Below, in pieces: positions 1-15,016 of a DNA stretch of 64,000 bases; the first letter of the stretch is position 1, and every line of letters starts with the position of its first letter. The notes beneath the pieces were generated by a model, which worked only from the letters and a program-made list of their open reading frames with translations, was not told where the DNA came from and ran no database searches. A program made the translations under genes and the position numbers. The DNA lies in the NCBI GenBank assembly GCA_015501055.1, contig JADNYV010000010.1, forward strand, positions 248,001 through 312,000. Direction: 5' to 3'. This stretch comes from Mucidula mucida. Taxonomy: Eukaryota > Basidiomycota > Agaricomycetes > Agaricales > Physalacriaceae.

Positions 1-33
1 GATCCGTAGGCCTTGAAACTGATGTTTTGATAG

Positions 34-492
34 TAACAAATTCGCGCATGCCCTCCAATCTCTACACGAATCAGACATCGAGCATCGACGGCTAGACAAC
101 GCGAACAATATTGAGTCCCACCTACTTTATGATCCAGAGGGCGACACAGTTCGGATCGTCGACTTCTCGAATGCTACCCATCAACACGTTTGCCGAAGGC
201 GATTACCGCTGAAACCGTATTCATCTTGTGTTACGTCTGAAACGTTTGGATGCCTTGAACTCGCAACGGTGGGAGCAACGATAGGTCTTTTCGGTTTTGC
301 TTTGGGTGAGTCTCGATCTCATTTATTCTTCGTGCCATTATATTGAAGTTGATCTCAGAAAAGGATGATAAGGAGGTTCAAAGAGCTCTCCAGATCTACA
401 AGAAGAAGCGACAATTGGGTCTTTCTCATGCGCTAGCGCTTGAAGCCCAGGAACAGTTCATGAATAGATATCCTACATCTCGTTATCATTGA
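34..492 (+). CDS. 3' end of a kinase-like gene (5' part outside the window)
   Basis: The last two exons of a gene entering from the left edge are readable. The first appears to begin after an acceptor ending at 33 and runs to a GT donor at 306; the second runs 359-492 and ends in TGA. The peptide has SLHESDIEH, then a later RIVDFSNATHQHVC segment. This resembles the catalytic-loop and DFG-equivalent region of the small protein-kinase-like proteins common in basidiomycetes, where the loop reads H-x-D-I and the metal-binding motif reads I-V-D-F-S. The C-terminus is a charged helix-like stretch (EKDDKEVQRALQIYKKKR) rather than a classical kinase C-lobe. The gene ends 46 bp from the stop of the convergent MFS gene. 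Family assignment is by motif only; nucleotide-binding residues lie outside the window, so activity cannot be judged. Confidence 0.5.
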
Positions 493-538
493 CAGGTTTG
501 AATTGCGATATTCGTGTAACATGATCTACAGCGTTGTA

Positions 539-3063
539 TCAATACAAGTAACGGAAACCCCTCCGTTTTTCGATGGCCTGTTCATACGTGATTCCCTCTA
601 AACGGGCGGCCTCCTCAACCCGTTCTCGATCGACAACTGCCATCTGAGCTTTCTCATCTTCATCCATCTTTGCATTTGCGCGGATCAAGTGTTGACGCAT
701 ACCTTTTCCGTGTTTAGTGTGCGAATGATAGACAACGGAAATTGCCACATACCGAAGGACAGTATAGAGTAAGAACCAGTGCGGCGAGCGAAATTCCCAT
801 GGACAGATGATATCCTGGGCTCCATGCCGACTTCCAGGTATATGAGCCGATACTTGAGAGGTAGAAAATGATTAGCAGAATGTTCTTCGTGCTGTGCGGG
901 GGCAGCCATACAGATTTCCAAGGTTACCTATGCCGTTGACGATACCAATTGCAGCGGCGCGTTTACTAGTATCGAAATTAGATCCTAAAGCGTCGCGGAT
1001 GCGATAATGATACTTACGCAGGTGGCCGTGCAATCGTGTTGGATACCCACACGAGTGTCATGGCGAAGCCTGCGTTCGTTCAGTCGATGTGAGAACATTG
1101 GTGAAGAATGATCTATCACCTACCGACATAACCACACGCCATCAAGAACAGAGAAACGTATCGTCCACCGGTGCTCATAGTCGAGAGCCCTATGACATAT
1201 CCGAGTATGACGCCCCACCACCAACCAGAAATATGGAAGAATCGCTCCCCAGTTCGGTCTGATGCAATTCAATATTTATTTTGCTGGAGAAAGAGAATTT
1301 TTAACCTACCGGCGTGCCAAGCATTAAAGCAGCAGACGATAGCAGAAAGGATCCAGGGAGGCGCAGCCAATAATAGTGTGACCGTCGTAGAGTATCCAAG
1401 TGTTTGCGTTAGGCTACACGAAATGGCCATGTTCAGTCACTATCATATATCATACCCGCCTACTCACGTGGGGAAAAAGTTAACGAAGCTCAATCCAAGA
1501 AGCTGCGCGGTGTTGAGTAGAGCGAATATCCAGACGCGGATATCCTTGACTGCGAGGATAAGACCGTGTAACACGCTGATTGCAAACTCGACAATTAGAC
1601 CCAGAAAGATGCTCGAAATGGAGGGCGCACGAGTCATCCGCGTGATCCTTGTCCGCCTCCCCAGTGTCGTCTGCAAGTCGTGCTTGGGCCAATCGGCTTT
1701 CGTAGGATGACAGCCAGCGGGTATTGTTAGGCTAGTGCATTGAAGCCGGACGTTAGGATGATTGGAGATACGAACGATTGACGCACGTAGTCGGGGAGAA
1801 CCCACCTAACGCGAAGGTCAATAAAAGTCTAACTACGACTGGAAGACGAACATAGAAGCAATACCTATCGCAACGGTGATTGCGCCCTAGCCCAAGCAAG
1901 TTCAGTGACTGTTAGTACCGAAGTCCAACTGGACAATACCTCGATGTAGAACAACCTAAACGAAAACCGGCGGAAGCCAGGTAAATGGAACGAAGCGACT
2001 AGTAGTGCAGCTCACCAACGCCACGCCCTGATGCCCTGTTTGCCTTCCATGCCGGAAAGGATCCCAGCAGCCATTAACTTTAACCCAGGTGTCAGTCGCC
2101 TCTGCGTTCCGAGAAGATGGAGTCACGTACAGATCCAAACGCGTTGGAAATCAATAATCCGGAATACAGGACGGCGGAACGGAAGGCTAGTTCCTAAGAC
2201 ATTCCTTCGATGAGCGCCACGAAAAAACTGAGGGCGGACATACTCACTTTCTTCGTATACCAACGAGAAAGGAGATAGATAGCTGTAAAAGGGTCACATC
2301 AGTGGCGTGTCGAATCGCCGAGAATGATACATACTTCCAGGATAGAAAGCAGCCTGTGTGGACGTGCTCAAGTGACGGGCCATATGATGGATAGACATTG
2401 CTTACCTCGGGGATCCCCAGAACTAGTCTGCAAGCAAGGATATGATCAAAGTTCTTTGTGACCTATACGAATATTGAGTTAAATTGACGATTGAAAGCTG
2501 AATGCCTCTCGAAGCTTTCTTACTCCAGTGAGAGCACTGATAGTTCCCCAAACGGCAACGCATCCTCCGATGTATATCGACGGTCTTCAAACAAGCTCAT
2601 TAAAGACGATAAAAGGACTATAGGAACGTGCGCACCTCTTGATATAGTTCAGAACCATATTCGAAGGAATCTGGGCGGTACAGTACGTCGCATACAGTGT
2701 CGACAAAAGAGTCGAGTATTGTATATCTTGTAAAGTGTCCTCAGCTATACGTTGATCTGAAATGAATGGCATACCTGTAAGCCCCAGATCTTCTTCTAGT
2801 CCCTTCAGCCTTGCAGTGGTAACCGCGTTTCGCTTTGAGGAACATGAATAAAGGCGACACCACAACAGGGGGAGAACACTTACGTCGATATAATTCATGA
2901 CGAAGATAAGAAAGATCATAGGCAACACGCGCACATCCAGCTTGCGCACGATTCTGCGCTCCGCCAGCAGACGCTCCGGAGATCCTTTCTCAGGTAGGCG
3001 ATCATCCTGGTCAACTGGCGCGTTCTCGTGCAGTACAATACCGTCGTCTTTTTCGTCAGACAT
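539..3063 (-). CDS. MFS transporter, Dal5/allantoate-permease (anion:cation symporter) type
   Basis: A multi-exon minus-strand gene. The start is the ATG at 3063, opening MSDEKDDGIVLHENAP; codons just upstream lack a better start. The N-terminus is acidic and cytosolic. It is followed by the first membrane segment (VLPMIFLIFVMNYID), then across an intron RNAVTTARLKGLEEDLGLT, and across another DIQYSTLLSTLYATYCTAQIPSN. The NYID/RN-A-x-x-A-R-x-x-GLEEDLGL series is the hallmark of fungal Dal5-family permeases, plasma-membrane proton symporters for organic anions such as allantoate, nicotinate, pantothenate or biotin precursors. The last exon gives a charged cytosolic tail ending GITYEQAIEKRRGFRYLY, also typical. 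Exons between about 900 and 2450 are short, interrupted by many introns and not resolved one by one. The substrate cannot be inferred. Confidence 0.75.
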
Positions 3064-4254
3064 GGGAAGAACAAAGAGGAAGAAACCGCCTCGCGCTATC
3101 TGACTTTGAAACAATACACCAAGGCAGGGATATCAGAGGCTGGTGACCTCCACGATGGGGCAGGAAGAAGAACCATGTTACGACATGACGCGTCAGCAGG
3201 TCAGGTATTTGCCTCCATGAAGTGTTCACGTCTGGGCAGATGTCACCAGAGGAGTAGCTTTGCTGCGAACACGGTGCAGGTCCAAGTCAGGTGAGTGAGC
3301 GGGTGACACTTAGATTACCGTGAACAAGAACATGTACGACCCTTTGCCACATTCAACCGTATACAGTAGTCGCAGACGATGATAGGCGCAACACCACACG
3401 CACCGGAGAGCGCAGAGGGGGCGCTGAATCGGACCTATCGTTGAATCCAACTAACCCCACACGCGGCAGAGCGCTTCAAAGTGACTTGGCCAAATCAGAG
3501 GCAAGAGAACGAAAAGAGGCACTCGTTTCTGAGGCTAGATCCAATGCCAATCAATCCATCTCAGTCAACAACAGTATTGATTGAAGTGCCAACCAACAGG
3601 AAGAGTTGAGTTTCGTTGTAGTAAGTACTCGTGTCGACGTCGACTAGCCAGTTAGTGGCACTATGAAACAAAAATCAATCGAACAAAGCTCCTCAATTTA
3701 GAAAAAATTTCGGGAGACGGGGCCACTAAGTTCCTACACAGGTTAAGAATCAGAGTCCGCAGTGCCAACGATTATTTTGCCCGTGCGAGCAGGCTCTGGT
3801 CATGTCGATGTGTCCTATGGCGGAGTAGCTTCAGACATGGTTATGGTAAAAGAGAGGAAGGAAAAACTGGAAAGATTTCGGCAGCGGGAAGATGGACGCG
3901 CAGCGCAAAAGCGGACGCGGGCGGCGGCACATGGGCACCACGAGCAAGCGAGCTGCTACACACGTGGCGTTGACATGCTCCTTCTACCGCCATCAACTGC
4001 CATCCTTGACTTATCTGACGCTTTGACTTGAATTGACTACACTCCGTGTGGCTTTAGCCAACAATCAGTTGACCAGGCACCTCCAAGTTGATCACGTCTA
4101 CATGTATAGTCATCTACCGCCGTGTAATAATTTCAGTCTCTTTTCCCAGCTGCGCTGACAGTGTCATATGCTTCAGAAATTGAACCTGAGTCGCTCCGGA
4201 CTCGCTTTAAAAAGCGAGCATTTTCTGTACCAGAAGAGTGGACGCCCCCCAATC
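3064..4254. other. Divergent intergenic region (MFS / carboxylesterase 1)
   Basis: About 1.2 kb between two divergently transcribed genes, so it should hold both promoters. I see no convincing coding frame. A run reading TTTAAAAAGC lies about 50 bp before the carboxylesterase ATG and could serve as a TATA-like element. Confidence 0.4.
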
Positions 4255-6441
4255 ATGTCATCTCTTCTATATCTTGCTGCTCTCGCGGGGTTTGCTCTCG
4301 GCGCTCCTCAAGTACAGGTCGGGAACACGACGTTGATTGGACGCGATGTTACACTTTTACAACAAGACTTTTTCGGAGGTGAGCGCCTTCCGTAGCTCCA
4401 TAGTTCATTATTCTCACACTTGATCGTGAACAGGTATTCCTTTTGCTGAGCCTCCCTTGGGTGAACTTCGTTTGAAGGCTCCCGTGAAGAAGTTTTTCCT
4501 AGACGTCGACGTCCTCGACGCCTTAAACTTTGGTCCGGGTTGTCTACAGCCGGTAAGTGTTCTTGCCAGGGCTTTTCTCACACAGTGAACCCAGTTATGT
4601 CACAGAAAGCGACTTTCCCCATTTCGGAGGACTGTCTCACGCTCAATATCTTTCGTCCTTCCGGGATTGCTGCTAACGCGTCGCTTCCAGTGTTATTCTG
4701 GTAACAATGTTTCCTTTGACTCGGGGTTCGCTTTGTTGACCAGTATGTTAGGACGTATGGGGGAAGCTTCCTTTCAGGCGCATCCTCGATATACAATGGC
4801 AGCGCTATTGTCGCCCAAAGTGTACTGAGGGTACATGAATTGTTCCTCTCAACGGTTTCATACATTTGATACTCTGGGCTTGTAGGGGACGCCCATCATT
4901 TACGTGAACTTCAACTACAGGCTTGGCCCTCTGGGATTTCCGCAAGGGAACGAAGCGGACTTTCGTGGAGAGCTCAACCTCGCCCTCAAAGATTACCTGG
5001 CAGCTCTTGAATGGGTACAGACCAATATTCAAGCGTTTGGGGGTGATAAGAGCAAGGTGTGGGATAACATGTCTCGCCGTATCATGTCCAAGTGCTAAAG
5101 TGTCGAGTGTAGGTGACTATATTCGGAGAGAGCGCAGGGTCAATCATGACAGCTGTACTCTTACTCCAGCCGTCAATTGCGCAGTTAGCCCGAGGTGCTG
5201 TAAGTTACTTATAGCGTATATTGGCTGGCTAGTAAACTATCGTTCTAGATACTCGAATCCGGCTCCGCTGCATCGAGCTTGATGTTTCATGCTCGTGTTC
5301 GTCAGGACAACTGGGAAGACTTTGTAAATGGCATACCCAGTTGCAAGAAACTAGTCACAACGACCGCCACCTTTGATTGTATACGACGTGCTAATTCATC
5401 GGAGGTATTCGGGGGTCTCCTCAATTCAATTGCAGCAACTGAGGAGCTGATTCCCTTTGGACCTACTCTGGACGGGCCTCGCGGTCTCTTTCCGGACTTC
5501 CCTTCTCAACTGTTCACTGAAGGAAAGTTTGCTCTTCTCCCTTTCATTGCTGGAACCAATGTGGATGAAGGTGAGTCGGGCTGCTACTCCGTTTGTCATA
5601 GTTCCTGAAAGTTTCACGTAGGCACTTCATTCGTGCCACCGACGATAAATCTCACTGAGATCGAGGAAAAGGCTTACATCGCAAGAATTTTTGCGCCGCC
5701 TGGGCTTCCGGATAAGGTGGTGGACAGGCTTTTCGAGATATATCCCGACGATCCTGCCCTTGGTTCCCCCTACAACACGGGGAACGAGACGTTCGGCTTA
5801 TCAAAGAGCTTCAAACGGATGGCGTCTCTCAGTCAGTTTCTCTTCGCTCCCATCTGACTATACATTTATGAGTGCTAGGTGGTGATCTCAGTTTCCAATC
5901 TCAGCGACGACTATTGTCACAGACGGCTGCCAAAGCCGGAGTCAAGACATATGGTTATCTCTTTGAACAGCATTTGTCGTTTAGAGAGCCATTACTTGGA
6001 GGTAAGCTTCAAGTTCTCCAGTCATGACCTTCAGCTAAAATCCCAAGTCGCTCATGCTAATGATGTTTACTTTGTATACGGACTCGTCTCTCAGCTCAAC
6101 CAAACAGCTTCGTCCATCGCATTGAGTAGTGCAATGATTGACTACTGGGTTTCCTTTGCCACCAGTCTTGACCCCAACGATGGCCTAGGCGTTCCTCGTA
6201 TGTGTCTACATTGACCTTGATCCCGCATCTCGTCATCTAACCGCATCAAAAGGTCCGCTATGGCCCCAGTATACGCCCGATAACCAGGTACACCTTCTTG
6301 CCTCCAAGTGTTCTTCACGCTGAATCGAATTGTCAGGTCTTGTTGCAGTTGAATGGCGACAACCTGACTGCGACAACGGATGACTATCGAAAAGAGCAGC
6401 TCGATTTCATAAACGATAACGCCGTGTTGTTCCACCTCTGA
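4255..6441 (+). CDS. Secreted type-B carboxylesterase/lipase, copy 1
   Basis: An alpha/beta-hydrolase with about ten short introns. The ATG at 4255 starts a signal peptide (MSSLLYLAALAGFALGAPQ), so the product is probably secreted. Motifs in order: IPFAEPPLGELRLKAP (family N-terminal signature), EDCLTLNIFRPSG, the YGGSF oxyanion segment, YVNFNYRLGPLGF, the nucleophile elbow TIFGESAGS (Ser in GESAG, just after the intron at 5057-5112), AGTNVDEG carrying the acidic triad residue, and VAHANDVYFVYG supplying the catalytic His. The full triad is therefore present, although the usual His-Gly is His-Ala here. The predicted protein is roughly 540 residues, normal for the family. The frame is open once introns are removed, so it looks functional. 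It is the first of a tandem pair with 7441-9612. Substrate is unknown; an esterase or lipase acting on lipids, plant or fungal esters is likely. Confidence 0.85.
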
Positions 6442-7440
6442 GGAACGAGTACATGTCAAAATCGAAGATTGATTCCAATCTGAGTGTCTGTTACACGTGA
6501 AGCTACGAGTAAATAGCAAAGCCCCCAAGGGCTTTGCGAGTTCCGATACCAGGCTCCTGCCACCGGAAAACAAAACTCCGTATGTAAATTCCTCATTCAC
6601 GGTCATTAATCGGAGTAATGGACTCTTATTTCGCCCGTCAGATAAGGGACAGTAACCGTTGGCGAACACTGCCATACAATGTTTTCAGACGGCTTCGTGG
6701 TACACGAAAGCGTGAACGAAGACATGTGGTAGTACTTGGATTGCGTTCGGGTACAATCTCGAGGCACAGGACCTTGTAGGTGTCGAACCGAACCCGCGAG
6801 CTGGAGCTACTTGGAGTTAACGACATGTGCTGTGCGGCGCTGACTTACTATGAAGTGTCGTGTGCTGGGCGACTTCGCCAGCCTTTTTGAAGCCGGCGGC
6901 ACCTTGCATCATGTTCGCTCGCCCTTAACACTTTAAGAGCTGACGCCTGACCAGCCGAGGTTCTACCATAGAGGTCCGTTCTTACTCTATGGATAACGAA
7001 CACTGCGAAGCTTGGAAAATTCATACTGAAAGATCTTGCACATGGCGACGTCGGTGAACTCGTTGATGTCAATAACAATCATTGGCGAGAGGAGCCGAAC
7101 AGAAGCTCAGCCTTGAGAACGAGTTGAGTTCATATGAAGTGGGGTAAGGCTCACAGCGTCGAAGCAACGGCGTTAATGACTCTGATCATCTGCCCAATAT
7201 GTGATTCCGAAGGTCTTGGTTTCTCTCCGTCACTGTTGCTGAGCTTCTCCCTTGTATTTGAAATTATGAGAACCTATTACGAACTGACAACGCTCAGGTA
7301 CAAATCAAACTGAGCACTGGATTGGGCCATCTTCTTCGGCGAATCTGATAGTTGTCTGTTCAAACGAGCCGGCGTCGCTCATGCCCCCTTGACTCCTTAA
7401 GAGCAAGCGCGACCTGTTCCCAAAGGTAGAGCCCCCAACC
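6442..7440. other. Intergenic region between the tandem carboxylesterases
   Basis: About 1 kb with no coding frame I can support. It presumably carries the terminator of copy 1 and the promoter of copy 2. Short open frames here lack recognisable motifs. Confidence 0.4.
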
Positions 7441-9612
<2,172 letters not shown>

Positions 9613-11574
9613 GAAACAATATGTACATGCCGTGTTGGTACTCGGAACCGAAGTAACAATGGTGGTGATTGGAATCAGAACGATTCGGTCGTACGTCGAG
9701 CGCGCAACTGTGGGTAGATGACGAGTTTGAGTTGAGAGCTTTCTATCCCATGTGTATTCTCAAGTCTTTACCGCCGGTAGGGGACCTCTTCTTTAATTTC
9801 CGGCGTTTACCATCCATCGCTAATCAGTCGATAATACTGACGGAGTGAGTTGTTCTTTGTTCACCTTATCCTGAGCCTGTCCATGTTGCTGTCATGTCGA
9901 GATGATTGAGATTCAGAGTTCGGCATTGAAACAACGGATGGCGACCGGTGGAGAAGACGAAAACCATCAGTTCCAAGTATAGACAGACTCGAGGTGCGTT
10001 GCTTCCACAGTACGAATGTTTACTCGACTCCGAGATTTACGAGTTCCTTCAGGTTCAGAACTTTCAGAAGCACTTCCTGAGAACCTCGTGGATGGCTCGA
10101 CTAGGTAACTACGCCTACCTTTGTAGACGACCGTTAGCTGTGATATCTGAACTCGAGAGAAAATGGTGATACATCATCGCTTTATCAAGTACGCATCATG
10201 ACAGAAAGCATGAACACCGAGTGGCCACATGTTGTCCTCCCTGATTTACTGAACTCCTCAGGCTTAGTCTGCGGGCCAGGGACGTTCGAATTATCCTGAA
10301 GGTCCATTTGCTGCTTGGAACGCAATACATACCGGATAGCTCCACTTTACACATTTAGGGGAAGAGGCCAAGTTGCAAGGTAACATCAACGCTGCTCTAG
10401 ACGAGGCGAAACACGTCGAGTTTGAACTCCACTCTATAGTACGAGTTCACATAACGCGGTCTAGAGTAGTTTCAGTACGGACAGGAAGACGATCCGCACT
10501 ACTGTATGCGCTCTCATCGGGTTGCAGAGGGGGTAAATTTACTGCACTCAAATGATACGGCGGTCCACAGCCGCCCTCCCTCTCCGAGGTGCGAGTACAC
10601 AATCATCATACCGAGGTCTTTGATCATTAGCCTGTTCTTGTCACCCATCTCCGCGGTCGAGGCAGGCATCTCAAACATTAACGGGAACACAGGGAGACGC
10701 AAGAAACTGGAAGTGGCCTAAACGAGTTCAGTTCAGTCGAGGTTCAGCCCACGTGGGCGGGATAGCCAGTTACCATCATCATCGCGAACGGTCCTCCTCG
10801 AACGTATGTATGTGCTCCCGGGGTAAGCGGAAATAGCTGGTTGTACTGATTCCTACTGTTAGATAGATACGGTGTCGCCGCGCGGCTCTGTGTACTCTGG
10901 GTTATCATCAGTAGGGCCTACTACTCATTCGGTACCTTGCGCACTTTTTTTTCTTCCAAACTGCCGTCACCATATCCACTCTAGGGGCGTTGAGTATCAA
11001 TGACAGGTTTCATCGTCCAAATTTGTGGCGTATTGTGGTGGTAGTTGTTCCCCAGAATGCTCCAGACCTGTTCTCGCGCTCAAGAACGTTCCTCCCTTCT
11101 TCCCACCCACGGCGACTTCCGTACAACACAGCATCACTCTGAACCTAGACATTGATAACCACACGTAAAGCACCTGTGGGATTCTCGCCCAGTGCAAAGT
11201 TCGTTCTGGCATCCTCCTACAGCACAGGATCGAAGGAGGCGATTTGCGGTACGCGGCGGCGGAGAGGGCTTCCTCAGGTAAACATTCCTGACACAGCTTA
11301 TAACATTTCCTTATTTGTTTCCTCGCGATCCTAGCTTTAAACTTGGTCTGCGATCGCTCAGGCCTGATGCTGTCGGCGTACAGATACTCGCCATATGATG
11401 GACGTTACCCCGGCCTCATGTTATAAATATGTCCTTGTCTCGTACTTATCTCGTTCAAGAAGGTCCCCCATAGTCAGAAGAACCCTTTAAGCTTCGTCTA
11501 TCGGGAGGTGGTACGTGTAGAAGCGTGGCTCTCTACTCCACACGCTCAGATAACCTTCACAGGTCTCTCGCGAA
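9613..11574. other. Long intergenic region without a supported gene
   Basis: Almost 2 kb with no gene I can support. A 73-codon frame at 9948-10169 has a protein-like composition, but no family signature and no extension through plausible splice sites. The 3' end presumably contains the promoter of the F-box gene. Confidence 0.35.
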
Positions 11575-13078
11575 ATGTCTTCCCTACTGTCATTGTCAAA
11601 AATGACGAGCATCCTCGACTCTGCCTTCAAACGCCTCGCCGACACGAACGAGCCGCCTTCAGAATCCGAAGTCACGCAAGTTCGTTCTCTGCTGAAGGAG
11701 CTCGAGGTCCGCATTGTCGACTTCCCAGGTATCACGCCGTTTTGGATGCGGAGAGACGGGATCTCCAGCGCTGCTTGGCCGCACACCAGGCCATCCTTTC
11801 CCCTGTGCGACAGGTACCCGCAGAAGTCCTCATGCAGATCTTCTCGTACACTATCGAGGACACATACGATGTCCTGCACGTCGAGTCAGGTCCTTGGGTA
11901 TTGACCCACGTCTGTCGCTCTTGGAGGGCAGTGGCGTTGGCGTGCCCCGAGTTATGGACATCTCTTCTTCTTCCTTGGGAGATCTCCATCCCCATGTCGC
12001 CGGCCCCCTACATCTTCTCGACATGGCTTTATCGCGCTCAAAAGAACGGCCTCTATCCATCTCGTTTACCCCGGAGCGAGCCACACCCGGCGTGAAGTTT
12101 TTCTATCAACGACTTCTTCTGGAAGCACAACGCTGGAAATGCGCGCGTATCTACATCCCTAATAACGTCTACGACTGCTTTACCAAACTCGAAGGGGGCA
12201 GTCTGCCCCATTTGGAAACGCTCGACCTTGTCATTGATCTGAACACGGCACACAAAGAAGCCCCGACGTTCTTCGCCGCGTTTGAGAGCGCGCCGCTTCT
12301 GCACGACGTGACCATCTCGGGCACCCAGCCTCTCAGCGCGGGCCGTCTCCCCAGCGCGCGGCTGCCGTGGAAGCAGATGCGGCGCTTCTGCACGGAGCAC
12401 ATCTGCAGCATCGACCACCTACTCGAGATCCTCGCCAACACGCCCAGCCTACGCGCCCTAGACCTGCTCTGTCTGAAATGGCACTACCCAAAGTACGCCG
12501 AGGCGCTAGGCGTGCACGAGTCGGTGCAGTCGCTGCGGCTGTGGGACCCGCGCCTGCTAGACTACTTGGTGCTCCCCGCGGTAGAGTGCGTCGAGCTGGA
12601 GCTCGACGAGAAGGACAAGTACGCAGCGGCGCTCGGCAAGTTTGTGCGGAGGTCAGAGTGCGCCCCGCGCAAGCTGGTGCTGAGGAACGGGCGCCCGTCC
12701 GAGCGGCTCGACGCGCTCAGGTCGGTGCCGACGCTGGAGCACCTCGTCCTGGACGAGGGCTTCCACGGCCGCGAGAACGTGGAGGCGCTATTTCGGGGGC
12801 TTACATGGGGAGCGGAGTCGGTTCTCCTTCCGCGAATGGCACATTTTGAGTGGATCGCGGACATCTCTTCGTTCCAGTTTGATGGTGATTGCCTCCTGGA
12901 TATGATTGAGTCGCGATGGAAGGTCGCGGAGGATTCTGCGGTGGCGCCACTGCGGTCCGTCAAGGTGGCCTGTCGGGCCTGGAGATCGAAGCTCAGCCCA
13001 TCTTCTCTTCGCCGCCTGGAGCAGCTGAAGAGGGATGGCCTTGACATTTCAATCTCTTTCAATGGTTCGTCTATCTGA
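11575..13078 (+). CDS. F-box protein with two apparent frameshifts
   Basis: The protein has the layout of the large agaricomycete F-box family. It has an N-terminal helical lead (from the ATG at 11575 to LLKELEVRIVDF), then HAVLDAERRDLQRCLAAHQAILSPVRQ running into the F-box core VPAEVLMQIFSYT, then VLTHVCRSWRAVALACPELW. It continues into RSKERPLSISFT and a long leucine-rich-like C-terminus ending FNGSSI. F-box proteins bind Skp1 in SCF ubiquitin ligases and use the C-terminal repeats to choose targets. The reading frame changes twice with no credible intron: near 11731 (frame of 11575 to the frame of 11508) and near 12010 in a C-rich run (to the frame of 11714). Both are equivalent to loss of one base, so this is either a recent pseudogene or sequencing error. 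Confidence 0.65.
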
Positions 13079-13378
13079 TACATCTTTGCACATGTGCTGA
13101 TAGATTTCTCAGATAACCACCTTGACCGTACCTGGTCATTCTAAGTGCAAGCACCGTGTACTATCAATTCGTGTAAAAGTGTATTATTTTGTTTTTATGT
13201 AGTATTGTATAGATAAATATAGAAGGGCGTGTACCGTGTATGTGTAGCATAACAATATACCTTAGACAGTCAGAGGTGCAAGACTTGAATGTTAAGGTGT
13301 ATTCTACCCCAATTTACGAATGACATTACAACGTTCGGCGTCTACACTAATACTTCAGGAATTTCCGGCAAGACATCT
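13079..13378. other. Tail-to-tail intergenic spacer
   Basis: 300 bp between the ends of the F-box gene (+) and the oxysterol-binding protein gene (-). It is AT-rich, as expected for overlapping 3' untranslated regions and poly(A) signals; no gene is seen. Confidence 0.4.
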
Positions 13379-15016
13379 CTAAGCAATACTTGATGGCCAG
13401 TTATCCTGGAAGACGTACGCGTCCTCCGTTGGGGGCACAATCTTGACCAGTTTGCCGAGGCGCTCATCTACAAATACATGAGATTGAGATATAGCCACCC
13501 CGTCATTCAGCTTACAGGTGGGATCACTGTCGATGTGATCGAAGTGCTTCAGAGGCCAAGTTGTTCCGGCTGCACTTTCATCGCGTCGTCTTTGCCGCTG
13601 GTCGTTCTATAATGATATTTCAGCCTGGGATGGGAACCATTAGAAAATAAATATACCTCAATCTTCGACTTCTCTCGGCTGGCAGCGTCAAAGTCTTGTT
13701 CCCTGATACCTTTCGCGACCAGCTTCCAGAGTTTCCTCGTCTCGAATGGATCCATCTTCTCCTCAGAACCAACAGTAACTTCTTCCTTGGGACCGTTGAC
13801 GTCGTGGAATGAAATACCGCTCTTGGGTCCCGATACAAACTTGCTTGTGGTGTGCCATAATCCATCAATGACGTGCTCTTTTGCGACGCCGCCAGTCCCC
13901 GGTGCAGGCGCAACGACCGCTTTGAACTGATGAGACTTGCCAGAGAAGTAACCCTTGCCCTTGTACTCGATGGTTGAGATGAAGTTGCCTCCACAGATGT
14001 GGGTCGACTCGGCGAGCTCGATGTAGGGGGAACCATACCATAGCCCGTCTATCCGCAGGCGAGGCAGTGTGATTAGATACTCGACAGGAGCTGCACCATC
14101 CTGAGGTGTGACGGTGAGAATTGCGTGTCCGATCTGCTTCACGATGATAGACCCAGCTTTGGAACCCAAATGTGGTTAGCCACGATAGCAAGGAACGACG
14201 AAAAGACGCATACAGCTAAAACTGGTCTTCTGTGCGTTATGTCCCACAAGCTTGATCCCTTTAGATTTGTTCTGTATGCAATACGCCGTTATAGGCGGGT
14301 GATGGGAAACTTGTTCAACGAGTAGGTCCGTCTGTCCGCGGCCGTTGACGTCGGGCCAATGACCGTAGAAGAGCCTAGAGAGCAGCTCGTTAGCGCCGCG
14401 TATACAAGGAAGGAATGCCGAGGCAATCGTACTCTCCAAGGACTGGATTCAATGGCCTGGAAGAGAGCTGGAGGATGAGTAATATCCTAGGAAATGATAA
14501 AGCAAGTGTTTACTTTTTCTCTGAGCCCATTGATTCGTTGCGAGAGGTGTATTGGCCTTTAAGAGTACTCTAGTAAAATGAGGCATGGGATTGACGGCAT
14601 AGGAGTGAACCCTCACGATGAACCACTTCAACACAGCCAAGGCCCTAGTCTCATCGTCTGTAGCATCTGCGATGGCGGCGAACAGTTCTGGACGCTCGCA
14701 CCAGTACGCTGGGAAATGGATCACGGTTCGACAAACGCGGCCCTGCCTGACGAAAGGTGGACCCACCTGGGAATTCTGTGAGGGACACGGGCGATAGAAT
14801 GAACGGCGGCGCTGTCATCGACGAGAGGTCGCCAGAGACAGAAGCAATACTGAAGATGGCCATTGAGAACGGTGCCGAGAGAGGAAACCGCGTGTCACTC
14901 ACGACTTGAGGAACGAGGACCAACTGCTTCGCTGCGCAGCGGGAACGGCCTAGAAAGGCATCAGCGTCGTCGGCGACAGCGAGCACGCAACGTACATCGC
15001 CAGCTTGTTCAGACAT
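13379..15016 (-). CDS. KES1: Oxysterol-binding protein, Osh4/Kes1 type
   Basis: A lipid-transfer protein that moves sterol and PI4P between membranes. The start at 15016 gives MSEQAGD, then an intron, then AVPAAQRSSWSSFLKS, another intron, and IASVSGDLSSMTAPPFILSP, leading to SLTEFP / AYWCERPELFAAIAD. RPLNPVLGE / LFYGHW follows across an intron. The family fingerprint EQVSHHPPITAYCIQNKSKG is complete, including the HHPP motif that binds the PI4P headgroup. The C-terminal half contains LPRLRIDGLWYGSPYIELAE and DGLWHTTSKFVSG, and the last exon (13379 to about 13606) has NDQRQRRRDES, TWPLKHFDHID and ends NWPSSIA. The short length of about 400 residues and absence of PH or ankyrin domains place it with the yeast Osh4/Kes1 class. 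All exons join in frame. Confidence 0.88.

Noticed and set aside
9948..10169. 73-codon frame in a 2-kb intergenic region
   Set aside because: No family, no good start context and no splice-linked extension.
12367..13083. Long GC-rich frames on both strands inside the F-box gene
   Set aside because: Shadow frames caused by high GC at third positions; the F-box frame carries the family motifs.
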